Shown here: one piece after another, positions 39,235 through 47,534 of the stretch | How the letters are laid out: every line of letters begins with the position of its first letter | Numbering within the stretch: the stretch's first letter is position 1 | Source: Streptomyces phaeochromogenes | GTDB lineage: Bacteria > Actinomycetota > Actinomycetes > Streptomycetales > Streptomycetaceae | Direction of reading: 5' to 3' | Length of the DNA stretch: 64,000 bases | Assembly: GCF_001418655.1 (NCBI RefSeq) | Contig: NZ_LIQZ01000111.1 | Span: forward strand, 1 to 64,000 | Notes under the pieces: model-generated | What the model was told of the DNA's origin: nothing | The model's input: only the letters and a program-made list of their open reading frames with translations | Database searches by the model: none | Program-made: the position numbers and the translations under genes

Positions 39235-40215
39235 ATGAAGGCCGACGTCACCTTCCCCAGCAACAACCTCACCCTCGCCGGGATTCTCTTCACTCCCGAT
39301 CCTCCCGGTACTCCCGGTACTCCCGGTACTCCCGGTACTCCCGGTACTCCCGGTACTCCCGATGACCACGTCGGCGGCCGGTTGCCCGCCGTCGTCATCT
39401 CCCATCCCGGAGGCGGCGTGAAGGAGCAGAGCCCGAGCATCTACGCCGAGCGGCTGGCCGCTGCCGGGTTCGCCGCGCTCGTCTTCGACGCCGCCCACCA
39501 GGGCGAGAGCGAGGGCGAGCCGCGCGGTCTGGAGAACCCGTTCCAGCGGGCCGAGGACATCAAGTCCGCCGTGTCCTACCTGACCACCCGCGACGACATC
39601 GACCCGGACCGCATCGGGGCTCTGGGCATCTGCGCGTCCGGCGGTTACGTCCCCTACGCGGCGCAGACCGACCACCGCATCAGGAGCGTCGCCACGGTCA
39701 GCGCCACGGACATGGGCTCGGTGATCCGTGAGGGACTGGGCCGCACCCAGGACCCGGCGGTCCTCGCTGCCATGCTCGACCGGGCCGGTGCCCTGCGCAC
39801 CGCGGAAGCGCGCGGTGCGGCCCCGCAGTTGGAGGCGTGGATTCCCGACAACGCCGAGGAGTTGCTGGAGACGGCCACCAGGCAGTTCCGGGAGACGTAC
39901 GACTTCTACCGCACCCCGCGCGGCCACCACCCCCGCGCCATCCAGGGGTGGGTGCTGCGCAGCGTCGACCTGCTCGCCCAGTACGACTCGTACGCGCTGA
40001 TCCGGCTCATCTCGCCCCGGCCCCTGCTGATGATCGCCGGTTCGGAGGCGGAGACCGCCTACTTCAGCCGGGAGGCGATCGAGAGGGCGGCCGAGCCCAA
40101 GGAACTGTTCGTCATCGACGGCGCGACCCACATCGACCTGTACGACAGGGACGAGTACGTCACCCCCGCCGTCGCCAGGCTCACCGAGTTCTTCGGCAAG
40201 CACCTGGCCGGCTGA
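39235..40215 (+). CDS. Dienelactone-hydrolase-like alpha/beta hydrolase with (GTP)6 insertion
   Basis: 326 residues, ATG after AGGAAC. Motifs: VVISHPGGG, LGICASGGY as nucleophile elbow (a Cys two before Ser; nucleophile is the Ser in CASGG or the Cys in GICAS), VFDAAHQGES, and a C-terminal His in DGATHIDLY. Residues about 23-43 are six Gly-Thr-Pro repeats from a 9-bp microsatellite, sited in a probable surface loop after the first strand. Cytoplasmic. Divergent from the MmyB-like regulator. The substrate is unknown; length apart from the insertion is normal for the group. Confidence 0.85.
   Translation: MKADVTFPSNNLTLAGILFTPDPPGTPGTPGTPGTPGTPGTPDDHVGGRLPAVVISHPGGGVKEQSPSIYAERLAAAGFAALVFDAAHQGESEGEPRGLENPFQRAEDIKSAVSYLTTRDDIDPDRIGALGICASGGYVPYAAQTDHRIRSVATVSATDMGSVIREGLGRTQDPAVLAAMLDRAGALRTAEARGAAPQLEAWIPDNAEELLETATRQFRETYDFYRTPRGHHPRAIQGWVLRSVDLLAQYDSYALIRLISPRPLLMIAGSEAETAYFSREAIERAAEPKELFVIDGATHIDLYDRDEYVTPAVARLTEFFGKHLAG
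39307..39360 (+). repeat. Six 9-bp microsatellite units encoding Gly-Thr-Pro
   Basis: GGTACTCCC six times without change. Copy-number change keeps the frame, so protein length could vary in steps of three residues. Confidence 0.95.
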
Positions 40216-40311
40216 CCGCCCGCGATCCGAGACCGGGATCCAAGGCCTGGATCCGCCGCCTCCCTTGCTACCATCTCCAGGTTTCTGGCTAGAACCCTTA
40301 GGAGATGGTTG

Positions 40312-40893
40312 ATGATGGCCCGTGCCGGGATCACGGCCGACCGGCTCGTCGAGGCCGCCGCCGATCTCGCGGACGAGGTCGGCTTCGAGAGCGTCACGCT
40401 GTCCGCGCTGGCCCGCCGGTTCGGTGTGAAGGACGCGAGCCTGTACTCGCACGTCAAGAGCCTGCACGACCTGCGCACCCGGGTCGCGCTCCTCGCGGGC
40501 GGCGAGATGATCGACCGGATCTCCACGGCGGTGGCCGGACGGGCCGGCAAGGACGCCCTGGCCGCCTTCGCCGACGCCTACCGTGAGTACGCCCTGGAGC
40601 GGCCGGGCCGGTACGCGGCCACCCAGATCCGGATCGACCAGTCCCTCGTCGCCGCCTCCCCCGCCTTCGCCCGGACCGCCGAGGTCACGTACGGGATGCT
40701 CCGCGCGTACGGCCTCGACGAACCCGATCTCACCGACGCCGTACGCCTGTTGAGGAGCACCTTCCACGGCTACTGCGCCCTGGAGGCCTCCGGCGGCTTC
40801 GGCGCACCCCGTGACGTACAGACGTCCTGGAACCGGACGATCGACGCCCTGCATGTGCTGCTGGAGAACTGGCCGAAGGCAAGCACCCCGTAG
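40312..40893 (+). CDS. TetR-family transcriptional regulator (paralogue of 36899)
   Basis: 193 residues from the ATG at 40312 with AGGAGA 6 nt upstream; ATG 40315 and TTG 40309 are alternatives. The helix-turn-helix VTLSALARRFGVKDASLYSH and the segment AGRAGKDALAAFADAYREYA are nearly identical to the TetR protein at 36899, so the two are recent paralogues. Its target is not evident; the closest gene is the upstream hydrolase on the same strand. Confidence 0.88.
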   Translation: MMARAGITADRLVEAAADLADEVGFESVTLSALARRFGVKDASLYSHVKSLHDLRTRVALLAGGEMIDRISTAVAGRAGKDALAAFADAYREYALERPGRYAATQIRIDQSLVAASPAFARTAEVTYGMLRAYGLDEPDLTDAVRLLRSTFHGYCALEASGGFGAPRDVQTSWNRTIDALHVLLENWPKASTP

Positions 40894-40960
40894 CGGCGCG
40901 GGGCTGTGACATCTTTCGGCGCCGCCGAGTGGGCACGACCGGCCACGACGAACTCGCGCC
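40891..40960 (+). repeat. Streptomyces intergenic repeat, long form
   Basis: TAGCGGCGCGGGGCTGTGAC begins at the TetR stop codon and runs through TTCGGCGCCGCCGAGTGGGC to GACCGGCCACGACGAACTCG. The ends match the short copies at 3683 and 15743; the middle adds a hairpin (CGGCGCCGCCG). A probable terminator as well. Confidence 0.65.
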
Positions 40961-41068
40961 TTTCACCCATGAGTTGCCCTTGAACTGCCCTACCCCAGGT
41001 GCCCCCCTGACCACTTAGACTGGAAACTTCGCCGGTTTCAGGTGCCGCCCTGGGGGAGGGAGCGCGCA

Positions 41069-42463
41069 GTGTCCCAACCGCAGCTCCGACGCGGCCCGTC
41101 CAGGCCGGATCCCGATCCGCATCTGCCCCATGGCCCGCGCCCCGCGCGAATAGTGCGCTGGCTGGGCGGCCTGGGCTGCGCGGCGGCCGGTTACGCGGTG
41201 TTCCAGTCCCTGGTCGGGGTGCTGCCGGGCAGTATCGACGGGGAGTCCGCGCGGTACGCGATCGCCGTGGTGAGCGGGCTCGCGACGGCCGTCGCGGCCT
41301 GGCTGTCGGCGGCACTGCTCCGGTCCCGGTACGCGGACTCGGACAACACCCCTGTATTGACTGGGCAGTTGACAGGAACCGCCTCCACTCCGGCGGGGCC
41401 GGGACCGCTCCCCGCGCTCTTCTCCGCCGCGTACGACACACTCGCCGAACAGGTCTGTGTGGTCGACGACCCGGTCCGCGGGCGGCTCACCGGATGGGCG
41501 CACTCCCTCGGCGAGAGCGGCCCCGGCCGGCCCACGTCTGTGGGTACCGCGTACGGCCTGCACATCATGCTCGACCTCGGGATGCCCGAGGGCCGGATCG
41601 GCGCGGGCGACCTGGTGGACACGCTGTGGCGGCTGCGGCTGCCCGACGGCGGCTGGTCGGCGCGCTCGCAGGGGTCCGAGCCCCGCCCGGAGGTGACCGC
41701 CCTGGTGCTGGGCGCGCTGGCCCGGGCGGGCGCCTCGCGGGAGCGGCTGGCGGCCGAGGTGACGGGCTGCGAGGCGGGCTTCACCCATGAACTGGACCGT
41801 ACGGGGCGGGAGTTGACGCATGTCGTGACGACCGTGCTGCGCGGCCTGCTGCGTGCCGCGCCCGGTTCGGACGCGCTGCCGCTACTGCGGGACGCGCTGG
41901 TCGAGGGCGCGGTCACCGATCCGCGTCGCCAGCACCGGCGTTGCTGGGGCTACCGGCTCGCACCGTTCCACGGACCGCCGTCGCCGCTGCACACCGCACA
42001 GGCCGTGGTCGCCCTGGACCGTGCGGCCCGGGTGCTGGGCGGCGAGAGCGCCAACGGCCGCGCGGCCCGCGAGGACGGCGTGCGCTGGCTGCTGGCCTGT
42101 CCGGACGCCCCGCACGACGCCTGCCTGGATCTGGCCAACCTCCGCGAGGAGGTGCGCAGGCCCCGCAGCGACGACCCGTCGCGCCACGAGGTCCTGAACG
42201 TACGGCACTTCACCGCCTCCTGGGTCGTCCGCGCCCTGCTCACCCCCGGTGCCCGGGACATCGCGCGCGAGGACGGCCTTGAGGAGGAGTGGCGGGAGCG
42301 TCTGAACGGCGCGGCGAGCGCGGTGTGGGCGGGACAGACGGACGGCATATGGACGTGGGTCCGCGACGACACCAGCGAGCTGCGCCGCCCCATGTGGATG
42401 ACCTATCAGGGCCTTTCGGCGCTGCGGGCGCATGCCGTATGGGTATACCAACCGAATGGCTGA
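41069..42463 (+). CDS. Membrane protein with squalene-cyclase-like alpha/alpha-toroid domain
   Basis: 464 residues from the GTG at 41069, just after GGGGGAGGGAG. Two N-terminal hydrophobic segments (about 26-45 and 60-82) lie before a long toroid-type domain with repeat motifs LRLPDGGWSAR and IWTWVRDDTSELRRPMWMTY, as in prenyltransferase/squalene-oxidase repeats. The toroid likely binds a lipid or a peptide at the membrane. It runs into the cupin gene 17 bp downstream. No family-specific function can be assigned. Confidence 0.72.
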   Translation: MSQPQLRRGPSRPDPDPHLPHGPRPARIVRWLGGLGCAAAGYAVFQSLVGVLPGSIDGESARYAIAVVSGLATAVAAWLSAALLRSRYADSDNTPVLTGQLTGTASTPAGPGPLPALFSAAYDTLAEQVCVVDDPVRGRLTGWAHSLGESGPGRPTSVGTAYGLHIMLDLGMPEGRIGAGDLVDTLWRLRLPDGGWSARSQGSEPRPEVTALVLGALARAGASRERLAAEVTGCEAGFTHELDRTGRELTHVVTTVLRGLLRAAPGSDALPLLRDALVEGAVTDPRRQHRRCWGYRLAPFHGPPSPLHTAQAVVALDRAARVLGGESANGRAAREDGVRWLLACPDAPHDACLDLANLREEVRRPRSDDPSRHEVLNVRHFTASWVVRALLTPGARDIAREDGLEEEWRERLNGAASAVWAGQTDGIWTWVRDDTSELRRPMWMTYQGLSALRAHAVWVYQPNG

Positions 42464-42479
42464 GTCAGGAGAAGCGTGC

Positions 42480-43205
42480 ATGGGTGGTCGGCAGGTCCTG
42501 GCGGCGCGGCGGCTGCTGGCCGAGGCACTGGACGGCGAACTGCCCGAGCATGAACGGGTGTTGGCGGCCCGCTCGGTCGTCGCCGAACTGGGCTCCCCCG
42601 ACCGCCTGTTGGAGCTGACCGCCGAACTCGCCTCCGGCGAGGGCGATCCGGAGGGCTGCGCCCGGTACTCGTACCGCCATGTCCTCGGCTTCGACAAGCT
42701 CCTGCTCATCGACGGCGGCCCGCACCACATGCTGCGCGCCCATCTGTGGCACGCGGGGCGCGGGGCGATCGGCAAGGAGGACATCCACAACCACCGTTCC
42801 CCGCTTGCCTCCTATGTCGTACGGGGGCGGCTGGCGATGGAGCTGTACGCGCCCCGGGAGGGCGGTGGCATCGAGGCGGACCGCTACCGGGAGTCCCTGG
42901 CGGAGGAGTCGGCCGACTGGCTGCTGGAGCCGACGGGTCCGGCCCGGCTGCACCTCACGCAGGTCGCGGAGTACGCGGCGGGCAGCACCTACGCCCTGCC
43001 CGCGCACACCCTGCACCGGGCATGGTGCGACACGGCGGAGCCGACGGTGACGCTCTTCCTGGAGACGGGGAACGGGCGGCGGGAGCACACCGACGTCTTC
43101 ACGGCGGCGGGGCCGCATCCGGGATCGGTGCCGAAGGTGCCGCTCGACGTGGCCGACTATCTGGCCGAACTCGACGCGCTGGCGGAGTTGCTCAGAAGCT
43201 CGTGA
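42480..43205 (+). CDS. Cupin-fold protein
   Basis: 241 residues from the ATG at 42480, 7 nt after AGGAGA. The N-terminal 60 residues are helical. The C-terminal part is a double-stranded beta-helix with cupin motifs EDIHNHRSPLASYVVRGRL and ALPAHTLHRAWCD, whose His residues would bind metal; the spacing resembles cysteine-dioxygenase-like cupins. It is cotranscribed with the toroid membrane protein. Activity unknown. Confidence 0.72.
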   Translation: MGGRQVLAARRLLAEALDGELPEHERVLAARSVVAELGSPDRLLELTAELASGEGDPEGCARYSYRHVLGFDKLLLIDGGPHHMLRAHLWHAGRGAIGKEDIHNHRSPLASYVVRGRLAMELYAPREGGGIEADRYRESLAEESADWLLEPTGPARLHLTQVAEYAAGSTYALPAHTLHRAWCDTAEPTVTLFLETGNGRREHTDVFTAAGPHPGSVPKVPLDVADYLAELDALAELLRSS

Positions 43206-43255
43206 GGGTCAGACGCTCGCGAAGGTCACAGGGGCTCGGGAGGGTCAGAAGTCCG
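43198..43255 (+). repeat. Degenerate 17-18-bp repeats over the cupin stop codon
   Basis: Units GCTCGTGAGGGTCAGAC, GCTCGCGAAGGTCACAGG, GGCTCGGGAGGGTCAGAA and GTCCGTGAGGG follow one another. The first contains the TGA stop of the cupin gene; the last unit reaches the stop of the convergent Nudix gene. Confidence 0.6.
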
Positions 43256-43667
43256 TGAGGGCCTGTAGGACGACGTCCAGGTTGTACGCGTCGATGTCGA
43301 CGCTGTGCAGCTCGGCGGGGCTCAGCCAGACGTACTCCTGATCCGGCTTCTGGAGGGTGATGTGCCAGGAGAGGGGGCTGACCAGGAAGTTGTCCTGCCA
43401 GTTCTTGATCTCGTGCCCCTGGTACTCACTCACGAACGACGATTCGCCGACCTTACGGACGACCTCGCCGAGCAGGCCCGTCTCTTCCTTGAGCTCCCGC
43501 AGCACCCCGTCCTCGGGACTCTCGCCGGGCTCCAGCTTTCCGCAGGGAACGCCCCACACCAGGGGCAGGAACCGCTCGGTCTCACTGCGGCGCACCAACA
43601 GCACACGACCTTCGTGCATCACGACGGCAGCCGCCAGTCGTTTGTCGCCGGGGATCTCCATGTCCAT
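43245..43667 (-). CDS. Nudix hydrolase
   Basis: 140 residues from the ATG at 43667; the second ATG at 43661 is equally plausible given the GAGGA spacing. A full Nudix box is present: GKLEPGESPEDGVLRELKEE with TG following, matching GX5EX7REUXEEXGU. The N-terminal strand LAAAVVMHEGRVLLVRRSE and the C-terminal EYVWLSPAEL fit MutT/Nudix enzymes that cleave a diphosphate linked to another group. Substrate unknown. It converges on the cupin gene. Confidence 0.9.
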   Translation of the reverse strand: MDMEIPGDKRLAAAVVMHEGRVLLVRRSETERFLPLVWGVPCGKLEPGESPEDGVLRELKEETGLLGEVVRKVGESSFVSEYQGHEIKNWQDNFLVSPLSWHITLQKPDQEYVWLSPAELHSVDIDAYNLDVVLQALTDF

Positions 43668-43737
43668 GGTTCCTCGGTTCCTCGCCGGTCGGAGTCCACA
43701 GGGTTCTATACCCACGAAAACATCAACGCTACCAGGG

Positions 43738-44568
43738 TCACCCAAGGGTGTCCGGCCGTTGGGAGCCGGGCCGTACGAGCGCCTGCACCTCGTCGTACGT
43801 CGGCGCGGGCCCCTCGACGGACCGCCCCGCGCGGATCAGGGCCGCCGTCTCCACCGCCGCTCCCAGGGCCCTGCGGTAGAGGAGCGAGCCGAGGCTGATA
43901 CGGCGTACGCCCAGGTCGGCTAGGGCGGGCACGGTCGGACCCGTGGGCGAGTAGAGGATGTTGAGGGGAACGTCCAGGGTCTTCAACAGGGCGGTGATCC
44001 GGGCCGGTTCGGAGAGGCCGGGGACGAACACGCCGTCGGCGCCCGCCTGTTGATAGGCGTCGAGACGGCGGCTCGTGTCGTGCATGTCACCGCCGTCATC
44101 GCTCATCCCATCGCCGTCGTCCCCGTCGCCCAGCCAGTGGGTGTCGGTCCGGGCGTTCACGAACAGGCCCGGTACGGCGGACTTCACCGCCGCGATCTTC
44201 GCCGCGTGGAGTTCGACGGGTGCCAGGGTGCCGTCGGGGCGGCCGTCCTCCAGGTTGATACCCGCGGCCCCGACGGCGGCCAGTTCGCGGGCCACCCCGG
44301 CGACCTGGTCCGGGTCGTCGCTGAAACCGCCCTCGGCGTCGACCGAGAGGAGGAACGGGCCGCTGCCCAGTGCCAGGGCCAGGTTCAGTGTCGCGTCACG
44401 GGTCGCCGCCGCCCCGTCGGGCAGTCCGACGGCCGCGGCCACTCCCAGGCTGGTCGTGCCGACCGCCGCGAAGCCCTGGGCGGCCAGCGCCGCCGCCGAG
44501 GCGTGGTCCCAGGCGTTGGGGAGCAGCAGCGGGGTGTCGGCGTGGTGGAGCGCGGCGAAGGCGGTCAC
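43738..44568 (-). CDS. Isocitrate lyase/PEP mutase superfamily protein
   Basis: 276 residues from a GTG at 44568 that overlaps the upstream DinB stop. The barrel motifs are PLLLPNAWDHASAAALAAQG, LLSVDAEGGF, INLEDGRPDG, LFVNARTDTHW and GADGVFVPGL. The acidic DAEGGF/E-x-E residues should bind Mg2+, and superfamily members cleave or rearrange C-C or C-P bonds. An acidic insertion (DGDDGDGMSDDGGDMHD, about 150-166) is unusual. Which member of the superfamily it is cannot be said; the catalytic Cys of isocitrate lyase (KKCGH) is absent. Confidence 0.85.
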   Translation of the reverse strand: MTAFAALHHADTPLLLPNAWDHASAAALAAQGFAAVGTTSLGVAAAVGLPDGAAATRDATLNLALALGSGPFLLSVDAEGGFSDDPDQVAGVARELAAVGAAGINLEDGRPDGTLAPVELHAAKIAAVKSAVPGLFVNARTDTHWLGDGDDGDGMSDDGGDMHDTSRRLDAYQQAGADGVFVPGLSEPARITALLKTLDVPLNILYSPTGPTVPALADLGVRRISLGSLLYRRALGAAVETAALIRAGRSVEGPAPTYDEVQALVRPGSQRPDTLG

Positions 44569-45095
44569 CGCGTGCCGCCCAGGTCGCCCACGGCGTCGGC
44601 GTAGTACGTGGATCCGGTGAGGTGGAAGGCGAGTTGGCGGAAGGTCCAGCCCTCGCCGGGCGAGTGGTCGAGCTGTTCCTCGGTGAGCGCGGACAACCGG
44701 TTCGCCCACATCCGGGCCAGCCGGCCGAGCCTGCTGCGGGCCTCGTCCAGGTCCTCCTGGGTGAAGGGCGCGAGATCGGCCGGTGTGGTGGTCGCGGAGG
44801 CGTGCCAGTGGTCGGGCAGCGGGCGCTCGCCGACGAGCCGTGCCTCCAGTTCGGCGAGATGGTCGACCAGGTGGTCGGCGACCCGGCGGACGGCCTTGTG
44901 CGGGGTGTGGACACGGTCGTCGACGTGGGCGGGCGTCCCGTCCCAGACGGTCCAGGTCGCGGCCAGGGCGAGGACGTGGTCGACCATGGCGGTGAGGGCT
45001 TGGGCGGGGTCGCGGTCGTCGGTGGCCGGGACGTCGTCCCCGGAGGCCGCAGGTGCCGCGGCGTGTACTTCGCCGTGTGCTTCGGACGTGGTCAT
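44565..45095 (-). CDS. DinB-like / maleylpyruvate-isomerase-type protein
   Basis: 176 residues, ATG. A helical bundle with three spaced His that would bind a metal: MVDHVLALAATW, RVADHLVDHLAEL and FRQLAFHLTGSTYY. That is the DinB/MDMPI pattern, usually thiol-dependent or mycothiol-linked transferases. Coupled to the PEP-mutase-like gene by a 4-bp overlap. Confidence 0.78.
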   Translation of the reverse strand: MTTSEAHGEVHAAAPAASGDDVPATDDRDPAQALTAMVDHVLALAATWTVWDGTPAHVDDRVHTPHKAVRRVADHLVDHLAELEARLVGERPLPDHWHASATTTPADLAPFTQEDLDEARSRLGRLARMWANRLSALTEEQLDHSPGEGWTFRQLAFHLTGSTYYADAVGDLGGTR

Positions 45096-45269
45096 ACGGC
45101 AACGCTAGGGGCGGAACGCTTCGGCACTCGCCGAACCGTCCCGGGCCTCCTGCCCAACAGTCCGGGTGCCCCTGGACGAGGCCACCCCGTCCGTGCAACC
45201 TCTGCCTGGGCTCGGTCGTCTCAACCAGCGCCAGGACCAGTGCGCGCGGCGAACGGGGAGGTCGGTGCC

Positions 45270-45692
45270 ATGGCCGGCAGCGGGAAGCACGGTTTCGTCC
45301 GGAGCGTGCGCCGGTTCTTCTGGTTGCCCCGGGACATGCCACGCCGTCCGGCCGCCGCGCTGCCCCTGGTACGGGCGTGGCTGTTCGCGTTGGCTGTGGG
45401 GGCCCTCTTCGCGGTGTTCACTCCGGACGACGACGTCCTGACGCCGTCGATCATGACGGTGGTCGTCTGGGTGGGCACGCTCGACGACGTGGGCAAGGGT
45501 GTGCGGCACCGCTGGCCGGCCTTCCTGATCTCGGGAGCGGCCTGCTGGGGTCTCGCCCGGCTGCTGTCCACGATGGAGCCGGGTCTCGACGATTCCCACT
45601 GGGGCGAGTTCGCCGTCTTCGCTCCGGCGACGGCGGTGTTCGTGGCCATGTTCGTCGGGATCACACGGCTGCCGCAGAACCCACGCCTGTGA
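45270..45692 (+). CDS. Small membrane protein of unknown function
   Basis: 140 residues from the ATG at 45270, 8 nt after GGGGAGG. Four hydrophobic segments: LVRAWLFALAVGALFAVF, SIMTVVVWVGTLDDV, WPAFLISGAACWGLARLL and VFAPATAVFVAMFVGI. No family recognised. Divergent from the DinB gene and convergent with the DUF2264 gene. Confidence 0.7.
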   Translation: MAGSGKHGFVRSVRRFFWLPRDMPRRPAAALPLVRAWLFALAVGALFAVFTPDDDVLTPSIMTVVVWVGTLDDVGKGVRHRWPAFLISGAACWGLARLLSTMEPGLDDSHWGEFAVFAPATAVFVAMFVGITRLPQNPRL

Positions 45693-45701
45693 TCCGCACG
45701 C

Positions 45702-47447
45702 TCAGGCACCCGGTCGGGTGGTCCTGACCGCGACCGCCCCGTCGTCCAGACGGGCCCGCACCTCGCGCCCACCGCTCCAGCGGACGTGGATCTCGTCCGT
45801 CCCGTCCACGACGGTCACGGTCACCGACTCCCCCAGCGGGACAGGCTCCGGCTCGGCGGTGAGACGGGCGAGCGCGACGAAGACGGTGTCCGCGGCGGCC
45901 GTGACACCGGTCAAGCCGTCGGTCGCGCTCAACAGGCCCTGGACGGCCAGGAGTTCGGCGCGCGCACCGCTCTCCCCCGCCGCCCATCCCGTGACCCGTA
46001 CCGCCGTCCCCTCGGGCGCGCCCGACACCCGGAACGCCCGTACCTCCACCGCGCCCTCGGTCAGCACAAGGCTCGTGACGCGGGCACCGGAGGCCGTCGT
46101 GTGCCGGGAGGCCGCCCAGCCCTCGCCCACACCCAACGGCTCGATGCCGGTACGGCTCGGGTCGTCTCCGACGATCACGCTGTTGTCGTACGACGGTGAG
46201 GGCGTCGTCACCGTCGAGTACGCAAGGCGCGTGTAGTACGGGTCGTAGCGGACGTCCTCGCTGCCGTGGTTGTGGAGTCGGACCAGGCCGTCCGAACTCG
46301 TCGACTGGAGAAGCCAGTTGGGCGGGCCGACCGGGTGGGACTCGTCCGCCCGGTCCGTCGGCCGGGGCTCCTCGGTCGCCGTCCACACCTCGTGCTCCGG
46401 CGGGAGCAGCAGGCCGAGGAAGCCCTTGCTCGCCCAGTAGGGGGAGGCCGGGCCCGAATAGCCTTGCAGGACGGCCGAGTCGGGGCCGTGCCAGCCGAGG
46501 GTGAGCAGGCCGTTGTCGTCGACGGGTCCCCGGTCGAGGAAGTACTTCAGCGCGCCGGACGCCAGCCGCCGCGTCTCGCCCGGCGACAGGGGCGTACGGC
46601 CGGTGAGCGCGCCGAGCCAGAGCGGGGCGGTCGTCGCGAAGCGGTAGGTGAGTGAGCGGCCCTGGTGCATCGGCGCGCCGTCGCCGCCGAACAGGCGGGC
46701 GTAGTCGGCGAGATGGGCCGAGAGGCGGCCTCCGTAGAGGTCCAGCAGCCGTTCGTCGTCGGCCAGCCAGGCGTGCAGCACCGGGTACAGGTGCATGGCC
46801 CAGCCGTTGTAGTAGTCGAAGGCGCGCCCGTCGCCGTCGGTGTACCAGCCGTCGCCGACGTACCACTGGTCGATGCGGTCGAGGCCCCGGTCGATCGCGG
46901 CACGGGACAGCGTGGGCTCGTACCCGATGTCTTCCAGGAAGCCGCCGACCGTCACCGGGAACAACTCCCAGTTGCAGGGCCAGGGTTCGGCCGTCAGTGC
47001 GTCGCCGAGCCAGGCCGCGGCCCGCTGCCGTACGCCGTCGTCGAGGCGGTCCCAGAGCAGGGGCCGGGTGAGACGGAGTGCGAGGGCGATGGAGGCGGCC
47101 TCGACGAGGGGCTGGCTGCGGTCCTCGATGCGTGGCCAGACGCCGGCCGTTCCGGCGGCGAGGCCCTCGGCGTACCGCTCCAGGGCCTTCTCGTCGCGGC
47201 GGAAGGCCGCCAGCATCAGCGTACGGGCGTATCCCTCCAGGCCGTCGGAGAGGCGGCCCGACCAGCTCGTGTGCTCGCCGGGCAGGTGGTAGAGGGCGCG
47301 GTCCTCGGTCGCGTACGGCTCCACGGCCGCGAGCAGGGCGTCGGCCGTTGCCTCCCAGTGGGCGCGTGTGTAGCCGGTGTGCGGGCTGAGGGTGCGGTCC
47401 TCGGGGACTCCGGCGGGGCCTGCGGGGCTTGAGGGGCCTGCGGACAT
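45702..47447 (-). CDS. DUF2264 domain protein, probable glycan-active enzyme
   Basis: 581 residues, ATG. The N-terminal 370 residues form the DUF2264 alpha/alpha-barrel domain: EHTSWSGRLSDGLEGYART, NWELFPVTVGGFLEDIG, WYVGDGWYTDGDGRAFDYYN, HLYPVL. The C-terminal 200 residues are a beta-sandwich. DUF2264 proteins occur in polysaccharide-utilization loci; the motif-rich aromatic barrel suggests lyase or hydrolase activity on pectin-type oligosaccharides. No signal peptide is seen, so it is cytoplasmic. The last gene of the minus-strand operon with CE12 and two GH43 genes. Confidence 0.8.
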   Translation of the reverse strand: MSAGPSSPAGPAGVPEDRTLSPHTGYTRAHWEATADALLAAVEPYATEDRALYHLPGEHTSWSGRLSDGLEGYARTLMLAAFRRDEKALERYAEGLAAGTAGVWPRIEDRSQPLVEAASIALALRLTRPLLWDRLDDGVRQRAAAWLGDALTAEPWPCNWELFPVTVGGFLEDIGYEPTLSRAAIDRGLDRIDQWYVGDGWYTDGDGRAFDYYNGWAMHLYPVLHAWLADDERLLDLYGGRLSAHLADYARLFGGDGAPMHQGRSLTYRFATTAPLWLGALTGRTPLSPGETRRLASGALKYFLDRGPVDDNGLLTLGWHGPDSAVLQGYSGPASPYWASKGFLGLLLPPEHEVWTATEEPRPTDRADESHPVGPPNWLLQSTSSDGLVRLHNHGSEDVRYDPYYTRLAYSTVTTPSPSYDNSVIVGDDPSRTGIEPLGVGEGWAASRHTTASGARVTSLVLTEGAVEVRAFRVSGAPEGTAVRVTGWAAGESGARAELLAVQGLLSATDGLTGVTAAADTVFVALARLTAEPEPVPLGESVTVTVVDGTDEIHVRWSGGREVRARLDDGAVAVRTTRPGA

Positions 47448-47534
47448 CGGTCGGGCTTCCTGCTCTCTCGCTCGGGTGGAACGGGCGGTACCTGGGACGC
47501 CCCGGTTCCGGACGGGACGCCCCAGGAGTCCAGC

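Noticed and set aside
39172..39360. Possible CRISPR array
   Set aside because: Units of 6 and 9 bp without spacers are microsatellites; one is coding.
38134..40854. Extended 906-codon reading of the XRE gene
   Set aside because: The extension crosses the hydrolase gene and both microsatellites; the real protein starts at 39006.
44370..45269. Upstream extension of the small membrane protein at 45270
   Set aside because: Its translation is shadow sequence of the convergent and divergent genes; the ATG with GGGGAGG is at 45270.
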